DNA from: CAVORB01 sp963698495
Lineage (GTDB): Bacteria; Pseudomonadota; Gammaproteobacteria; Chromatiales; Chromatiaceae
Assembly: GCA_963698495.1 (NCBI GenBank)
Contig: CAVORB010000001.1
Location: forward strand, 62,001-126,000
DNA: 64,000 bases
Direction of reading: 5' to 3'
In this document: positions 7,125 to 15,474 of the stretch, in pieces
Numbering within the stretch: the stretch's first letter is position 1
Layout: every line of letters begins with the position of its first letter
Notes under the pieces: model-generated
What the model saw: the letters and a program-made list of their open reading frames with translations, nothing else
Database searches by the model: none
What the model was told of the DNA's origin: nothing
Translations under genes and position numbers: made by a program

Positions 7125-9521
7125 TCACGAGCTTGCCTCGGCCGCATCCGATTCGGTGCCGTTGCGCGCGCTGGACATCAACTCCCGGACGGTGGTCCTC
7201 AGCTCCTGCTCCAGGTCGGAGAAGGCTTCCCACTCGCCCTCGGCGATCTCCTCTCCCATGCGCATCAGGCCACGGAAGATCGGCGCCTCGGCGATCGCCT
7301 CGGGGGCGACGCCGGCCTCGAGCAACCCGGTTGCCGCGTCCACGAAGCTCCCGATCAGGCGCATCATCACGGCCTGACGGGCGGGCGTGGCATAGCGGTC
7401 GATCTCGGAGAAGGCCGACTGACGCAGGAACGCCTGGTTGACCAGTTGGGCGCACAGCAGGGTCAGGCGCTGCCGCTCGGGCATGGCGTCGCGGCCGATG
7501 ATCCGCGCCATGCGCTCCAGACGGGCCTCCTCCTCCAACAGGGTGAGGAAACGCCGCCTGAGCTCCTCCCAGCGGGTACAGCCCTGGCCGTGCCACCAGC
7601 GGGCCAGGTTCTGGGCCACGACGCTGTAGGATTGCAGGGGATGAATGGCCGGGTAGAAGCGGGCCTGGGCGCGACGCACGTCCAGGGCCCACAGGCAGCC
7701 CACGTAGCGGCGCGTGTGCATGGTGACCGGCTCGGAGAAATCGCCGGAAGGCGGGCTCACCGCGCCCAGCACGGTTACCGAGCCGGTGGTCCCGCCGAGG
7801 GTCTTCACCCGGGCCGCGCGCTCGTAGAAGTCCGCCAGCCGGCTGCTGAGGTAGGCCGGATAGCCGCTCTCCCCCGGCAGCTCACCGAGACGGCCGGAGA
7901 CCTCGCGCAGTGCCTCGGCCCAACGGCTCGTGGAATCCGCCATCAGGGCGACGTTCAGCCCCTGGTCGCGGAAATACTCGGCGATCGTGATGCCGGTGTA
8001 GATACTCGCCTCGCGGGCGGACACCGGCATGTTGGAGGTGTTGGCGATGACCACGGTGCGCTCCAGCAACCGGCGACCGCTGCGCGGGTCCTCCAGCTCG
8101 CCGAACTCCGCGAGCAAACCCGCGAGCTCGTTGCCGCGCTCACCGCAGCCGACGTAGACGATGACGTCCGCGTTGCACCATTTGGCGACGGTCTCGAGCA
8201 GCACCGTCTTGCCGGTGCCGAAACCGCCGGGAATGGAGGCCGTACCCCCGCGCGGCACCGGGAACAGGCAGTCGAGGACACGCTGCCCGGTAAGCATCGG
8301 CTCATCGGATGGCAGCCGCTTCTTCACCGGCCGCGGGACGCGCACCGGCCAGCGGTGGCCCATGGCGAGATCCTGCGTCCGCCCCGCCTCGTCGCGCAGG
8401 CGGCAGACGACCTCGTCCTCCCGGTACTCACCCTGATCCGCGATCTCGACGACCTCTCCCGCGGCCAGGGTCGGCGCGGCGAGGCAGCGCTGCAGGATGC
8501 CGGAGCCGTTCTCCACCTCCCCGAAGACGCCACCGGGGCCGAGCCGCTCGCCCACCTGGACCTTGGGCCGGAACTGGAAGCTGCCCGGCGGCACCTCCCG
8601 CATCCCCGGCGTCACGTAGGGCTGCTCGGGCTCGGTAATCGGGCGCAGCAGGCCATCGAAGATGCGTCCCAGGATGCCCGGCCCCAGCAGGATGGAGAGC
8701 AGCTGGCCGGAGCCTGCCACCTCCACCCCCGGACGCAAGCCGCTGGTATCCTCATAGACCTGCACGACGATCTCATCGCGGGCGATGCGGATGACCTCGC
8801 CGAGCAGGCGCTCGGCGCCGACCGTCACCGACTCGCGCAGGCGAAAGGGCCCTTCGGGGCGAGCGCGCAGCACGGGCCCGCTGATCCAGGTCGTAGTCGC
8901 GGAGCTCATGCGCCGCCTCCCTTGCTCCAGCAAGGCAAGCAGGCGGGCCTCCAGGCGCGGCCGGTCCCGCAGCAGGCCGTCGAGGCTGGCGTCGAGCACC
9001 GCCCCCTCGCTTGCGATGATCAGACCGGCCTCCATGTCGCCGTCGGTCTCGAACCTGGGCGGGTGACGCAGGGCTCGGGCAAGCATCTCCGCATCGCCCG
9101 CGCGCTCGTCCTCGCCCCACTCGGGCGCGTGGCGCACGGTCCACATCCCCAGCGGCAGGACGGCTTGCCCGCGGCGCAGATAGCCGCTCACCCATCGCCG
9201 GCGGTGCACCGGATCAAGCCAGCGCGACCGCAGGATCTCCCGCAGCCGGGGCCAGGCGGCGGCGAGGAGCTCGGCGCTGGAGCGTTCGCTGGCCCAGCGG
9301 TCTCGCGTGGCCCGCTCCGCCCGCGCCGCCTGGATGCGCGCCTGAGCCCGGCTGCGTTCGGCGACCACGCGCGCGTGCAGATGAGCGCGCTCCCTGCGAT
9401 AGGTCTGCCGCAGCAGCTCCCGGACCTGCGCATCGGCCTCGTCGAGGAGGCGGCGGCATTCGCGCTCCCGGTACTCCGCGACCAGGTTGAGCAGGCCGCG
9501 CTGGCGATCTTCTAGCTTCAT
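7125..9521 (-). CDS. atpA: fused V/A-type ATPase subunits E and A, operon 1
   Basis: One 798-codon frame encodes subunit E (peripheral stalk, residues 1-204) joined directly to catalytic subunit A (205-798). The E part has the long charged N-terminal helix and a C-terminal mixed domain (GLIIASEGAVLDASLDG) like the separate E of operon 2. The A part has the P-loop GGFGTGKT at 432-439, the catalytic-glutamate motif GCGERGNE (E461) and LMADSTSRWAEALREVSGR. No stop separates them. Residue 205 is an ATG at 8909 preceded by GGGAGG six bases upstream, so free A (594 residues, normal length) may also be made by internal initiation. Both halves look intact. The start overlaps atpF by 4 nt. Whether the fusion is real or hides a lost stop needs resequencing or protein data. 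Confidence 0.93.
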   Translation of the reverse strand: MKLEDRQRGLLNLVAEYRERECRRLLDEADAQVRELLRQTYRRERAHLHARVVAERSRAQARIQAARAERATRDRWASERSSAELLAAAWPRLREILRSRWLDPVHRRRWVSGYLRRGQAVLPLGMWTVRHAPEWGEDERAGDAEMLARALRHPPRFETDGDMEAGLIIASEGAVLDASLDGLLRDRPRLEARLLALLEQGRRRMSSATTTWISGPVLRARPEGPFRLRESVTVGAERLLGEVIRIARDEIVVQVYEDTSGLRPGVEVAGSGQLLSILLGPGILGRIFDGLLRPITEPEQPYVTPGMREVPPGSFQFRPKVQVGERLGPGGVFGEVENGSGILQRCLAAPTLAAGEVVEIADQGEYREDEVVCRLRDEAGRTQDLAMGHRWPVRVPRPVKKRLPSDEPMLTGQRVLDCLFPVPRGGTASIPGGFGTGKTVLLETVAKWCNADVIVYVGCGERGNELAGLLAEFGELEDPRSGRRLLERTVVIANTSNMPVSAREASIYTGITIAEYFRDQGLNVALMADSTSRWAEALREVSGRLGELPGESGYPAYLSSRLADFYERAARVKTLGGTTGSVTVLGAVSPPSGDFSEPVTMHTRRYVGCLWALDVRRAQARFYPAIHPLQSYSVVAQNLARWWHGQGCTRWEELRRRFLTLLEEEARLERMARIIGRDAMPERQRLTLLCAQLVNQAFLRQSAFSEIDRYATPARQAVMMRLIGSFVDAATGLLEAGVAPEAIAEAPIFRGLMRMGEEIAEGEWEAFSDLEQELRTTVRELMSSARNGTESDAAEASS
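8907..8923 (-). promoter_or_regulatory. internal ribosome-binding site and start codon for subunit A
   Basis: On the minus strand GGGAGG, then GCGGCGC or a close spacing, precedes an in-frame ATG at 8909. This lies exactly where subunit A sequences of other V/A ATPases begin (compare the separate A at 19019). It is a stronger Shine-Dalgarno match than most starts in this operon and supports production of A alone from inside the E-A frame. Confidence 0.6.
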
Positions 9522-9814
9522 TCGGCCATCCCCAGCTGCCGCCTGAGCGCAGCGCCAAGGTCAGACGGCTGCGCGCGTCCTCGCACGTCCGGGATCACCA
9601 GCACCAGGGGCCGCTCCGCGATCAGGGTCCGACGCAAGTCCTCCCCGGGGAGCCAGGCGGCGGCCTCCGCGGTGATCAGGATGAGCTCGACCTCTTGACC
9701 CAGGCGCCGGAACAAGCCCGGGGCGGCTGAAGGTTCCGGCACGTGGACATCCACACCGGCGAGGCGGAAGCCCGCGGCGGTGACCTCGTCCCCGACGAAG
9801 GCGCACAGGGTCAT
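9518..9814 (-). CDS. atpF: V/A-type ATPase subunit F, operon 1
   Basis: Small rotor subunit that binds the shaft D, 98 residues, matching the usual 95-110. The Rossmann-like pattern starts with CAFVGDEVTAAGFRLAGVDV, the classic F-subunit opening (short strand, then D-x-x-x-x-G-F-x-L-x-G), and the middle strand VELILITAEAA leads to LVLVIPD. In the rotary motor F sits at the bottom of the shaft and modulates coupling. It lies 6 nt after the proteolipid gene and overlaps the E-A frame by 4 nt. Confidence 0.88.
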   Translation of the reverse strand: MTLCAFVGDEVTAAGFRLAGVDVHVPEPSAAPGLFRRLGQEVELILITAEAAAWLPGEDLRRTLIAERPLVLVIPDVRGRAQPSDLGAALRRQLGMAE

Positions 9815-9820
9815 GTCAGC

Positions 9821-10180
9821 TCATCCCAGCTTGTTGAGGATCAGCACCGAGATGATGACCCCGTAAATGGCGATGCCCTCCGCCAGACCGACAAGAATGA
9901 TCACGCGACCGAACAATTCTGGCTTCTCGGCCAGCGCCCCGACGGCCGCGGCGCCCACCGCGGCGACGGCGTAGGCGGCCCCCAGGGCCGCCAAGCCCGT
10001 GGCCAGGGCGGCGGCGAGATACCCCCATTGCAGGACACCGGGGTCGATGATCTCGACCGTCGTCGTCTCGACCACCTCTTGGGCGAAGACCTCCGGCTGC
10101 CACAGCAGCAGGCTGCCCAGCGCGGCGAGCAGGGCGACCGCGAGCACCATCGAGGTTGCGAGCAGGACTTGCTTGGTCAT
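9821..10180 (-). CDS. atpK: V/A-type ATPase proteolipid subunit K, operon 1
   Basis: Ring-forming membrane subunit that carries the translocated ion, 119 residues. An N-terminal hydrophobic segment (residues about 5-27, perhaps a signal or extra helix ending near FAQE) precedes the two-helix hairpin (about 52-82 and 91-117). The ion-binding glutamate is E101 in LVGLAEGIAIYG, and the polar loop AEKPELFGR connects the helices, both family hallmarks. One glutamate per two-helix hairpin is seen. Whether the ring uses protons or sodium cannot be settled by eye. The start overlaps the stop of subunit I by 4 nt (ATGA). Confidence 0.9.
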   Translation of the reverse strand: MTKQVLLATSMVLAVALLAALGSLLLWQPEVFAQEVVETTTVEIIDPGVLQWGYLAAALATGLAALGAAYAVAAVGAAAVGALAEKPELFGRVIILVGLAEGIAIYGVIISVLILNKLG

Positions 10181-12003
10181 GACACTTCTCCAGTAACGAG
10201 CGCTGGCGGCGCGGGCAAAGGCCGAAAGATCCGTCCGGTCCCGCGCAGGAAACGATTGAAGAACTCGAACAGCACCAGCCGGGTGGTCTGAATCGCGACG
10301 ACCAGCCCCTCCAGGCCGATGATCAGCAGGTTGCCCAGGATCATGATCAGGAGGCAGCCGAGGACGGAACCACTCGCCCCGGCCATAGTGACCACCGCGG
10401 CGGAGAGGGCGGAGTGGGCAAGGGCGAAGGCGCCCACCCGTGCGAAGGACAGGGTGTTGACCAGGATCTGCAGCCCGCTCTCGATCAGGTGACCGAAGGC
10501 GGCCAGGGCACCGATCAGGCGACGCTGGTCGAGGAAGCTTCCCGCCAGGTACCATCCCAGCCCGAGCAGGGCCAACCAGCCCGGCGCGGAGCCGGCGACC
10601 AGTCCCATCAAACCCAGATAGAGCAGCAGAAAGCCCGCGTCCACCAGCAGCCAGCGGCGAAGCTCACCCCGCCACAGTGCGCTGACGCCCGACAGTATCT
10701 GGCCGAGGCTCAGCAGCAGGACAGCGAAAACCAGCGGGACGACCAGCACGGTCACGGGGGCATGCATGGGATGCAGCCAGAGAGCCGGGATCACCGCCTC
10801 GCTGGCGAATACGCTGCCAAACAGGAAGCCGAAAATGATCGCGCTCACGCCCCCGGCGACCAGCAGCCGCGCCGCCTCGAAGCGATCCTTGAGCCACAGG
10901 CCCAGGGCCAGCAGCACCAGGCCCTGCCCCACGTCGCCGAACATGTAGCCGAACAGCAGCGGCACCACCACGCCCAGCACCGGGGTCGGGTCCGCCTCGT
11001 CGCGACCGGGGACGCCAAAGGCGCGAGCGAACACCTCGAAGGGCCGCAGCCATGCCGGGTTGTCGAGGATCTGCGGAGGACGCATTCCGTCCGGCGGCGG
11101 CGCGAAGCGCAGCAGCGCATGGGTGCCAGCGCTCTCGAGCGCCCCGAGCAGGGTGCGGCCGCTGAGGTCGTCGGTCCAGCCCGTGACCCAGGTCAGGTGG
11201 TCGCTCGCGAGCTCCAGGCCTTCCACTTGGCGGCCGAACCATTCGAGCCAGGCGACCTCGCCGAGCAGGTCGCCCAGATCATGGTCCTCGAACAGGCTGT
11301 CCAGCTCGGCATAGAGGTGAACGATACGGGTCGAGAGGAATACACGGCGGGCGTTGACCCGGCTCAGCGCCTCCCCGGCGTTGCCCCGGAGCCAGGATGG
11401 ACGCTCGATGATACGGCCCTTGGCGGCCTTGACCTGGTGCTTCAACTGATCGAGACGCTCGGCGGGCCCCAGGATCATGTAGCAGCGCTCGTCCTCCCAA
11501 GGGACAGTGCGCGATAGCGCCCACTCCGGCAGCCGCGGGTCCGCCTCCCGCGGCAGGATGGCGCAGAAGGTGCCGAGCAGCGGCCCGCTCTCGGTCACCA
11601 GTCCGAAGTCCAGGGGGCTCTGCTCGATGCGCGCGATGATCTGAGCGAGCCACTTGAGCCGGACCAGCTCCTCCTCGCAGGCCTGCAGGGTGTCGATAAG
11701 CGGGTCCGCCTCGCGGCGCCAGGACTCGATCCGATCCAGCGCCCGTGCGAGCACCACCGCGGGCGCCTCTGCCAGGGGCAGGCGGCGCAATCGGCCCCGG
11801 TCCCAGTAGCGCCCGTAACGCGGAAGAAGGTCCTGATAGCGCGCCAGGCCGGAGGTCAGGTCCTGCACCGGGAAGTCCTCCACCACCCTGGGGCGCACCT
11901 CCACCTCCACCGCCCCTGTGCGGGCCAGCTCGGCGACGGTGTGCACGCTCTGGCTACGCGGGCAGAGCACCTCGAACCAGCGGGTGGAGGCAGGGCGCAG
12001 CAT
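10177..12003 (-). CDS. atpI: V/A-type ATPase subunit I, operon 1
   Basis: Stator membrane subunit (homologue of eukaryotic subunit a), 608 residues from the ATG at 12003. The N-terminal half is the soluble arm that binds the peripheral stalks. The C-terminal half has seven or so membrane helices, beginning at PLLFGYMFGDVGQG and including LVNTLSFARVGAFALAHSAL, where the arginine is the conserved residue facing the proteolipid glutamate in the ion half-channels. The start codon overlaps the stop of the preceding C gene. The longer frame up to 12288 lies inside C and is a shadow. Confidence 0.93.
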   Translation of the reverse strand: MLRPASTRWFEVLCPRSQSVHTVAELARTGAVEVEVRPRVVEDFPVQDLTSGLARYQDLLPRYGRYWDRGRLRRLPLAEAPAVVLARALDRIESWRREADPLIDTLQACEEELVRLKWLAQIIARIEQSPLDFGLVTESGPLLGTFCAILPREADPRLPEWALSRTVPWEDERCYMILGPAERLDQLKHQVKAAKGRIIERPSWLRGNAGEALSRVNARRVFLSTRIVHLYAELDSLFEDHDLGDLLGEVAWLEWFGRQVEGLELASDHLTWVTGWTDDLSGRTLLGALESAGTHALLRFAPPPDGMRPPQILDNPAWLRPFEVFARAFGVPGRDEADPTPVLGVVVPLLFGYMFGDVGQGLVLLALGLWLKDRFEAARLLVAGGVSAIIFGFLFGSVFASEAVIPALWLHPMHAPVTVLVVPLVFAVLLLSLGQILSGVSALWRGELRRWLLVDAGFLLLYLGLMGLVAGSAPGWLALLGLGWYLAGSFLDQRRLIGALAAFGHLIESGLQILVNTLSFARVGAFALAHSALSAAVVTMAGASGSVLGCLLIMILGNLLIIGLEGLVVAIQTTRLVLFEFFNRFLRGTGRIFRPLPAPPALVTGEVS

Positions 12004-12761
12004 CAGACGGTCCCCTCGCCTGCCGCGAACAGCGCCCGGCTCACCAGCTCCCCGCGCAGGCGTTCGAGGTCCAAGGCGGTCAAGCCCAGGAAGACGAAAG
12101 CGCTGGCAGGCTGCAGCAAATGTCGATGCAGCAACAACGCGAGGCGCCCGCGCAAGGCCCTGCGGACGTCCCAGGCGGACTCGGAGCGGGCGTCGCGGAA
12201 GACCGCGAGATGTTTGGTCAACAGTCCGACGAGCTCGTCCACGTGACGTTCGAACGAGCGCTTTACCGGCGGCATCAACCGTCGCCATTCCAGCACCCAG
12301 GCCGCCGCGTGCTCGGCGGGCGCGTCCGCGAGGGCACCGGCTCCCGCCCCACGCAGCTTTCCGGGGTCCGTCCGGCCGTCAGTCAGAAGCCCTTGCAAGC
12401 CGGGGTCTCTCTGCAGCCATGGCGGAGCGGAACCCGTGCGGGTCTGATGATCCAGCAGCGGAAGGAGCGGCAGCCAGCGCGTCCATGACATCGCGGGCCG
12501 CCAGGGTTCGGGCAACCAACCCGCCAGCTCATCGACCGTCTCCCGGAACAGGATGCGCACGCCGACCTCGAGATCGTGGGCGTCACTCTGACCGGAGAAT
12601 CCCTTCACCCATTCGCGCATCGCGCCCTCGCGCGCCTCTTCGAGGAAGCTTGGGAGCGTTCGCGCGGGCGCGAGCCGCTGCCATTCTTCCTCCGTCGGCA
12701 GCCGCGCATAGCGCGCCTGGATACGCGCCTGGGCATAGGCGAACCGGGACAATGTGCTCAT
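12003..12761 (-). CDS. probable V/A-type ATPase subunit C, operon 1 (short, divergent)
   Basis: A 252-residue mostly helical, arginine- and leucine-rich protein in the position where operon 2 has subunit C. It starts with SRFAYAQARIQARYARLPTEEEWQ, which resembles the opening of C/AC39 proteins (first helix followed by an L-P-x-x-x-W pattern). Subunit C is the socket that joins the rotor shaft to the K ring. The protein is about 100 residues shorter than the operon 2 copy and than the usual 320-350, so part of the three-fold helical repeat is missing. The call rests mainly on position, overlap with its neighbours (ATGA with the upstream gene, shared base with I) and the weak N-terminal match. 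Confidence 0.6.
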   Translation of the reverse strand: MSTLSRFAYAQARIQARYARLPTEEEWQRLAPARTLPSFLEEAREGAMREWVKGFSGQSDAHDLEVGVRILFRETVDELAGWLPEPWRPAMSWTRWLPLLPLLDHQTRTGSAPPWLQRDPGLQGLLTDGRTDPGKLRGAGAGALADAPAEHAAAWVLEWRRLMPPVKRSFERHVDELVGLLTKHLAVFRDARSESAWDVRRALRGRLALLLHRHLLQPASAFVFLGLTALDLERLRGELVSRALFAAGEGTV

Positions 12762-13102
12762 GGCGCCGGGTCGATAATCTCATCCGCCAGGACTGCCACC
12801 GCCCGGTCAGACCCTTTTGCTCCCGGGGACCGACTTGCGCCGACAACGGCTCGCGGCGCCTTGCCGAGCAGCTCCTTGAGCGCCCGTTCCACCGCCATGT
12901 CGGCGATACGGTGCGCCTGCTTGATGCGCCTCTCGGTGCGTTTGGCGACCGCCCGGGCCCGATCCTCGGCCTCCGCAACGACCTGGGCCGCTCGGGCGCG
13001 GCACTGCTCCACTGCCTCGCGCGCCTCTCGCTCCGCGGTCAGAACCTGGTTGATGGCACGGTCGACGGAAGCGGTCTCCGACACCTTGGTCTGCTCGCCC
13101 AT
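12758..13102 (-). CDS. V/A-type ATPase peripheral stalk subunit G/H, operon 1
   Basis: First gene of the leftward operon, a 114-residue highly charged helical protein. The alanine- and glutamate/arginine-rich stretch from about residue 14 to 80 (AEREAREAVEQCRARAAQVV) is the long coiled coil expected of subunit G (also called H in some bacteria), which pairs with E to make the stator stalks. The ATG at 13102 is preferred. The frame continues to 13186 but that part has no coiled-coil character. A gene of the same kind starts operon 2 on the other strand. The low-complexity sequence means position carries much of the call. Confidence 0.75.
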   Translation of the reverse strand: MGEQTKVSETASVDRAINQVLTAEREAREAVEQCRARAAQVVAEAEDRARAVAKRTERRIKQAHRIADMAVERALKELLGKAPRAVVGASRSPGAKGSDRAVAVLADEIIDPAP

Positions 13103-13350
13103 GTGATTTTCTCGTGGCGGCTCGCACACCGCCCTAGACCTCGTAGTTGGCCGGCCGCGATCCGGCCCGCTCACAACGCCGCTCACGCTCTCGGCACCCG
13201 TTCCAATTCGCAGCGGGCCGGGGTGCCGCCAGCTCCGACGAGGCGAGGAGCATTCCTCCGCCAGAGAGGGCGCGGCCGTATCCGCACCTCCGCGCGCCGG
13301 CCCGTTTCCAGGACAGCGTGCGGACCGAAAAGGCTCTATTTCGCTCTATA

Positions 13351-13360
13351 AGAATATTCT
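13351..13360. promoter_or_regulatory. perfect AGAATATTCT palindrome
   Basis: A ten-base perfect palindrome in the only AT-rich patch upstream of the leftward ATPase operon. It may be an operator or part of the leftward promoter. No factor is assigned. Confidence 0.3.
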
Positions 13361-13450
13361 AACTGATACCGGTATTCCTGTTACCCGCCTCGACCGGATC
13401 ACTGACGACGATCAATCAGAGCGCCACTCCCGCGCCAACCGCCAGTCAGA

Positions 13451-13466
13451 TGTGATCTAGCTCAAA
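13451..13466. promoter_or_regulatory. Crp/Fnr-family binding site candidate
   Basis: TGTGATCTAGCTCAAA matches the Crp half-site TGTGA-N6-TCACA in 8 of 10 positions, and the Fnr/Anr pattern TTGAT-N4-ATCAA in 8 of 10. If it works as a class II activator site, the rightward start would fall near 13500, with TTTATG near 13488-13493 as a weak -10. Between the divergent operons it could also act leftwards. Confidence 0.45.
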
Positions 13467-13526
13467 ATCCCGATCAATCGCACGCGATTTATGCATCGTT
13501 TTGGCTTAATGTGCGCGGATGTCGAG

Positions 13527-13762
13527 GGTGCCTGTCCTCCTCCGTCGTGTCCTGGTGGGAGGCAGGTACCTGGCGGCGGGTGAGCCGTCCTTGCCAAGGC
13601 GCGACGGCCATACCGCGTTACCATCCGGTCGGCGCAAGCGGTACCGACCAGAGCCCCACCCCGATCGGGGTGTCGCACGGCCCAACTACGGTCTTCCGCT
13701 ACGCGGAATCGGGAAACCGCGGTTTCCCAATCCGATCGGTATCAGCGGCTCACGCCGCTGAT
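13527..13762 (+). ncRNA. structured leader: chain of seven inverted repeats upstream of ATPase operon 2
   Basis: Seven consecutive inverted repeats are visible: 13527-13570 (GGTGCCTG-t-CCTCC pairing with GGAGG-CAGGTACC, about 13 pairs), 13584-13608 (GCCGTC/GACGGC around CCTTG/CAAGG), 13627-13649 (GGTCGG/CCGACC), 13658-13671 (ACCCCGATCGGGGT), 13694-13708 (TTCCGC/GCGGAA), 13711-13728 (GGGAAACCGCGGTTTCCC) and 13741-13762 (ATCAGCGGC/GCCGCTGAT). If transcribed from the Crp/Fnr-like site they make a highly folded 5' leader ending about 180 nt before the first gene. No known riboswitch class was recognised and no T-run terminates it. A protein-binding DNA array is an alternative. Confidence 0.5.
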
Positions 13763-13941
13763 CGGTGCCAGCCCGCCGCGAATCGCCAAGGCCAGTGCGC
13801 TTGCGCTACGACCTAGCCGTCGACAGGGCCGGTTGGAGAGTTTCGGGCGGGGACTTGCGTTTACATGAACCGGGGCAACGCAAGCGTCATGATTTTGTAG
13901 CATCCTTGCCGCGGTGTAGTTCGAAATACGAGGCTCAAGCG

Positions 13942-14259
13942 ATGGACGATACCCTGCAGCGACTGCTCGAGGCCGAGGTACGTGCGGAGAAGATCGCACA
14001 ACAGGCCGAGGCCGAACAGGAAAACATCATCCAGGGCGCGCTCATGGAGGCACGGGCCGAGGAAGAGCGGTTCATGTCACGGATACCGGACCTTCACCGC
14101 TCCTTCATCAAGAAGGCGCAGGAACGCTCCGAGCAGACGGTCGCCGAGCTCAAGCGGCGCTATGACGAGCGTCACGTCCAGCTGCGTGACCTGGCCGAAC
14201 AACATGAGGACGAGGCCCTGGAAGCCGCCTTCGAGGCCTTGATCTCCGCCGAACACTGA
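13942..14259 (+). CDS. V/A-type ATPase peripheral stalk subunit G/H, operon 2
   Basis: First gene of the rightward operon, a 105-residue, almost wholly helical and charged protein (LLEAEVRAEKIAQQAEAEQE onwards) fitting the coiled-coil stalk partner of subunit E. The ATG at 13942 was chosen because it begins the coiled-coil; the frame open from 13765 runs through the palindrome region and has no family features. It mirrors the first gene of the leftward operon. Weak sequence identity is expected for this family, so the call leans on position, size and composition. Confidence 0.75.
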   Translation: MDDTLQRLLEAEVRAEKIAQQAEAEQENIIQGALMEARAEEERFMSRIPDLHRSFIKKAQERSEQTVAELKRRYDERHVQLRDLAEQHEDEALEAAFEALISAEH

Positions 14260-14322
14260 CAGCGCCCGCCATTCGGCGCCCTCGGCGCCGACCCAAGCAG
14301 TACCACGCATCATGATCCGCCG

Positions 14323-15390
14323 ATGACCATCGCCGCCAATCAGGCCTATCTGAACACCCGTGTCTCGGTCATGGCCGCGAGGCTGTTGGATCCGGCGCTG
14401 ATCGCCTCCCTCGCACGCCAGGATCTGGGCGAGCTCGCCGAGCGCTTCGGGCTTTCCGCCGTGCTGGATGAGCACCTGACTCCCCGCGCCCGCAGCCGCG
14501 CCATCGAGCAGGCCCTGATTCAGACCCTGCTCTCCGAGCTCACGATTCTGGTCCGCCCCATGTTGGCGGCGGAACGCAAGCTGGTGCTCGATTGGGGGCG
14601 CAAGTACGCCCTGTTCAACCTGAAGAGCCTCATCAGGGGCAAGCTCTACGACCTGGACCCAAAGGACATTCGGGACAACCTCTACGATCTGCCCCCCAAT
14701 CTGCGTCTCATCCATCGCGACGAGCTGTTCCGAGCGGAAAACGTGCTCGAGCTGCTGCGGCAGATCGAGCAGGGGCCCTACAGCCTGATCGCCCGTCAGG
14801 CGCGGGAGATCTTCGAGCAGAAGCGCGAGCCCTTCGCCCTCGAGGCGACCATCGATCAGCGCTACTACGCCGGGCTGGTGAGGCAGGTCATGCAATTCCA
14901 CGACGAAAACCTGCGGCCGCTCCAGGAGCTCCTGGGTGTCGTCCTGGACCGCGTCGATCTGCTGTGGCTGCTGCGCTTCCGCTTCTCCTACCAGCTCTCC
15001 CCCAGCGAGACCTTCTACCAGCTGATCCCCTCCTCCCGGCTGTTGCATCGGGAGCGCCTGCTGGCTCTGGTCAATCTGGAGAGCTTCGAGCAGGTGCTCG
15101 CGGCGCTGCCGCCTCCACTCTCGGAGCTGCTGGCAGGGAGCGTCAGCGTGATCGACGTCCAGAAGCGCATGGGAGTCTACATGAGCCGAGAGGCGCTGCG
15201 GATACTGCGCCACGGCCGCTCCGGGGTGGCAAGGGCACTGGCCTATCTCATCCTGCGGGAGATGGACCTGTTCATGCTCTTTTCCCTGGTCCAGGGCCGC
15301 CTGCTGGAGCTGCCCGCCGATCTGGTGAACATCGCGGTGGAGCTGGCGGAGCCCAACTGCCCGCTCGGTACCATGAGCGCGGCCGCGTGA
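14323..15390 (+). CDS. atpC: V/A-type ATPase subunit C, operon 2
   Basis: Rotor socket linking the central shaft (D/F) to the proteolipid ring; homologue of AC39/subunit d. 355 residues, the usual length. The opening AYLNTRVSVMAARLL is the typical first helix of subunit C, and the rest is helical with three related bundles, including LKSLIRGKLYDLDPKDI in the middle, a signature-like stretch of the family. It follows the G/H-like gene by 63 bp and precedes subunit I. Confidence 0.88.
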   Translation: MTIAANQAYLNTRVSVMAARLLDPALIASLARQDLGELAERFGLSAVLDEHLTPRARSRAIEQALIQTLLSELTILVRPMLAAERKLVLDWGRKYALFNLKSLIRGKLYDLDPKDIRDNLYDLPPNLRLIHRDELFRAENVLELLRQIEQGPYSLIARQAREIFEQKREPFALEATIDQRYYAGLVRQVMQFHDENLRPLQELLGVVLDRVDLLWLLRFRFSYQLSPSETFYQLIPSSRLLHRERLLALVNLESFEQVLAALPPPLSELLAGSVSVIDVQKRMGVYMSREALRILRHGRSGVARALAYLILREMDLFMLFSLVQGRLLELPADLVNIAVELAEPNCPLGTMSAAA

Positions 15391-15474
15391 TCGGGTGCCA
15401 GATGAACAATTGCGGCGACCGGACACTCCCAAGCGCGTCAGGCATCCCCGAATCGAGAGCGAGATAGTCGAACC

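Larger units (their letters stand above)
13103..13941. promoter_or_regulatory. divergent control region between the two ATPase operons
   Basis: 839 bp without a gene. The left part (13103-13330) is GC-rich and featureless. At 13330-13380 there is an AT-rich patch with the perfect ten-base palindrome AGAATATTCT at 13351-13360, a likely site for the leftward promoter. A Crp/Fnr-like site follows at 13451-13466. From 13527 to 13762 there is an unbroken chain of inverted repeats, described separately. The last 180 bp before the right-hand operon (13763-13941) shows no further structure apart from the ribosome-binding region. Short reading frames here have no family character. Confidence 0.6.

Noticed and set aside
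6336..9515. Very long open frame (1059 codons) on the plus strand
   Set aside because: It is antisense to the E-A and B ATPase genes, whose protein families are unmistakable; the length reflects high GC.
13527..13762. CRISPR array
   Set aside because: The repeats are inverted and all different; there is no direct repeat-spacer pattern and no cas genes.
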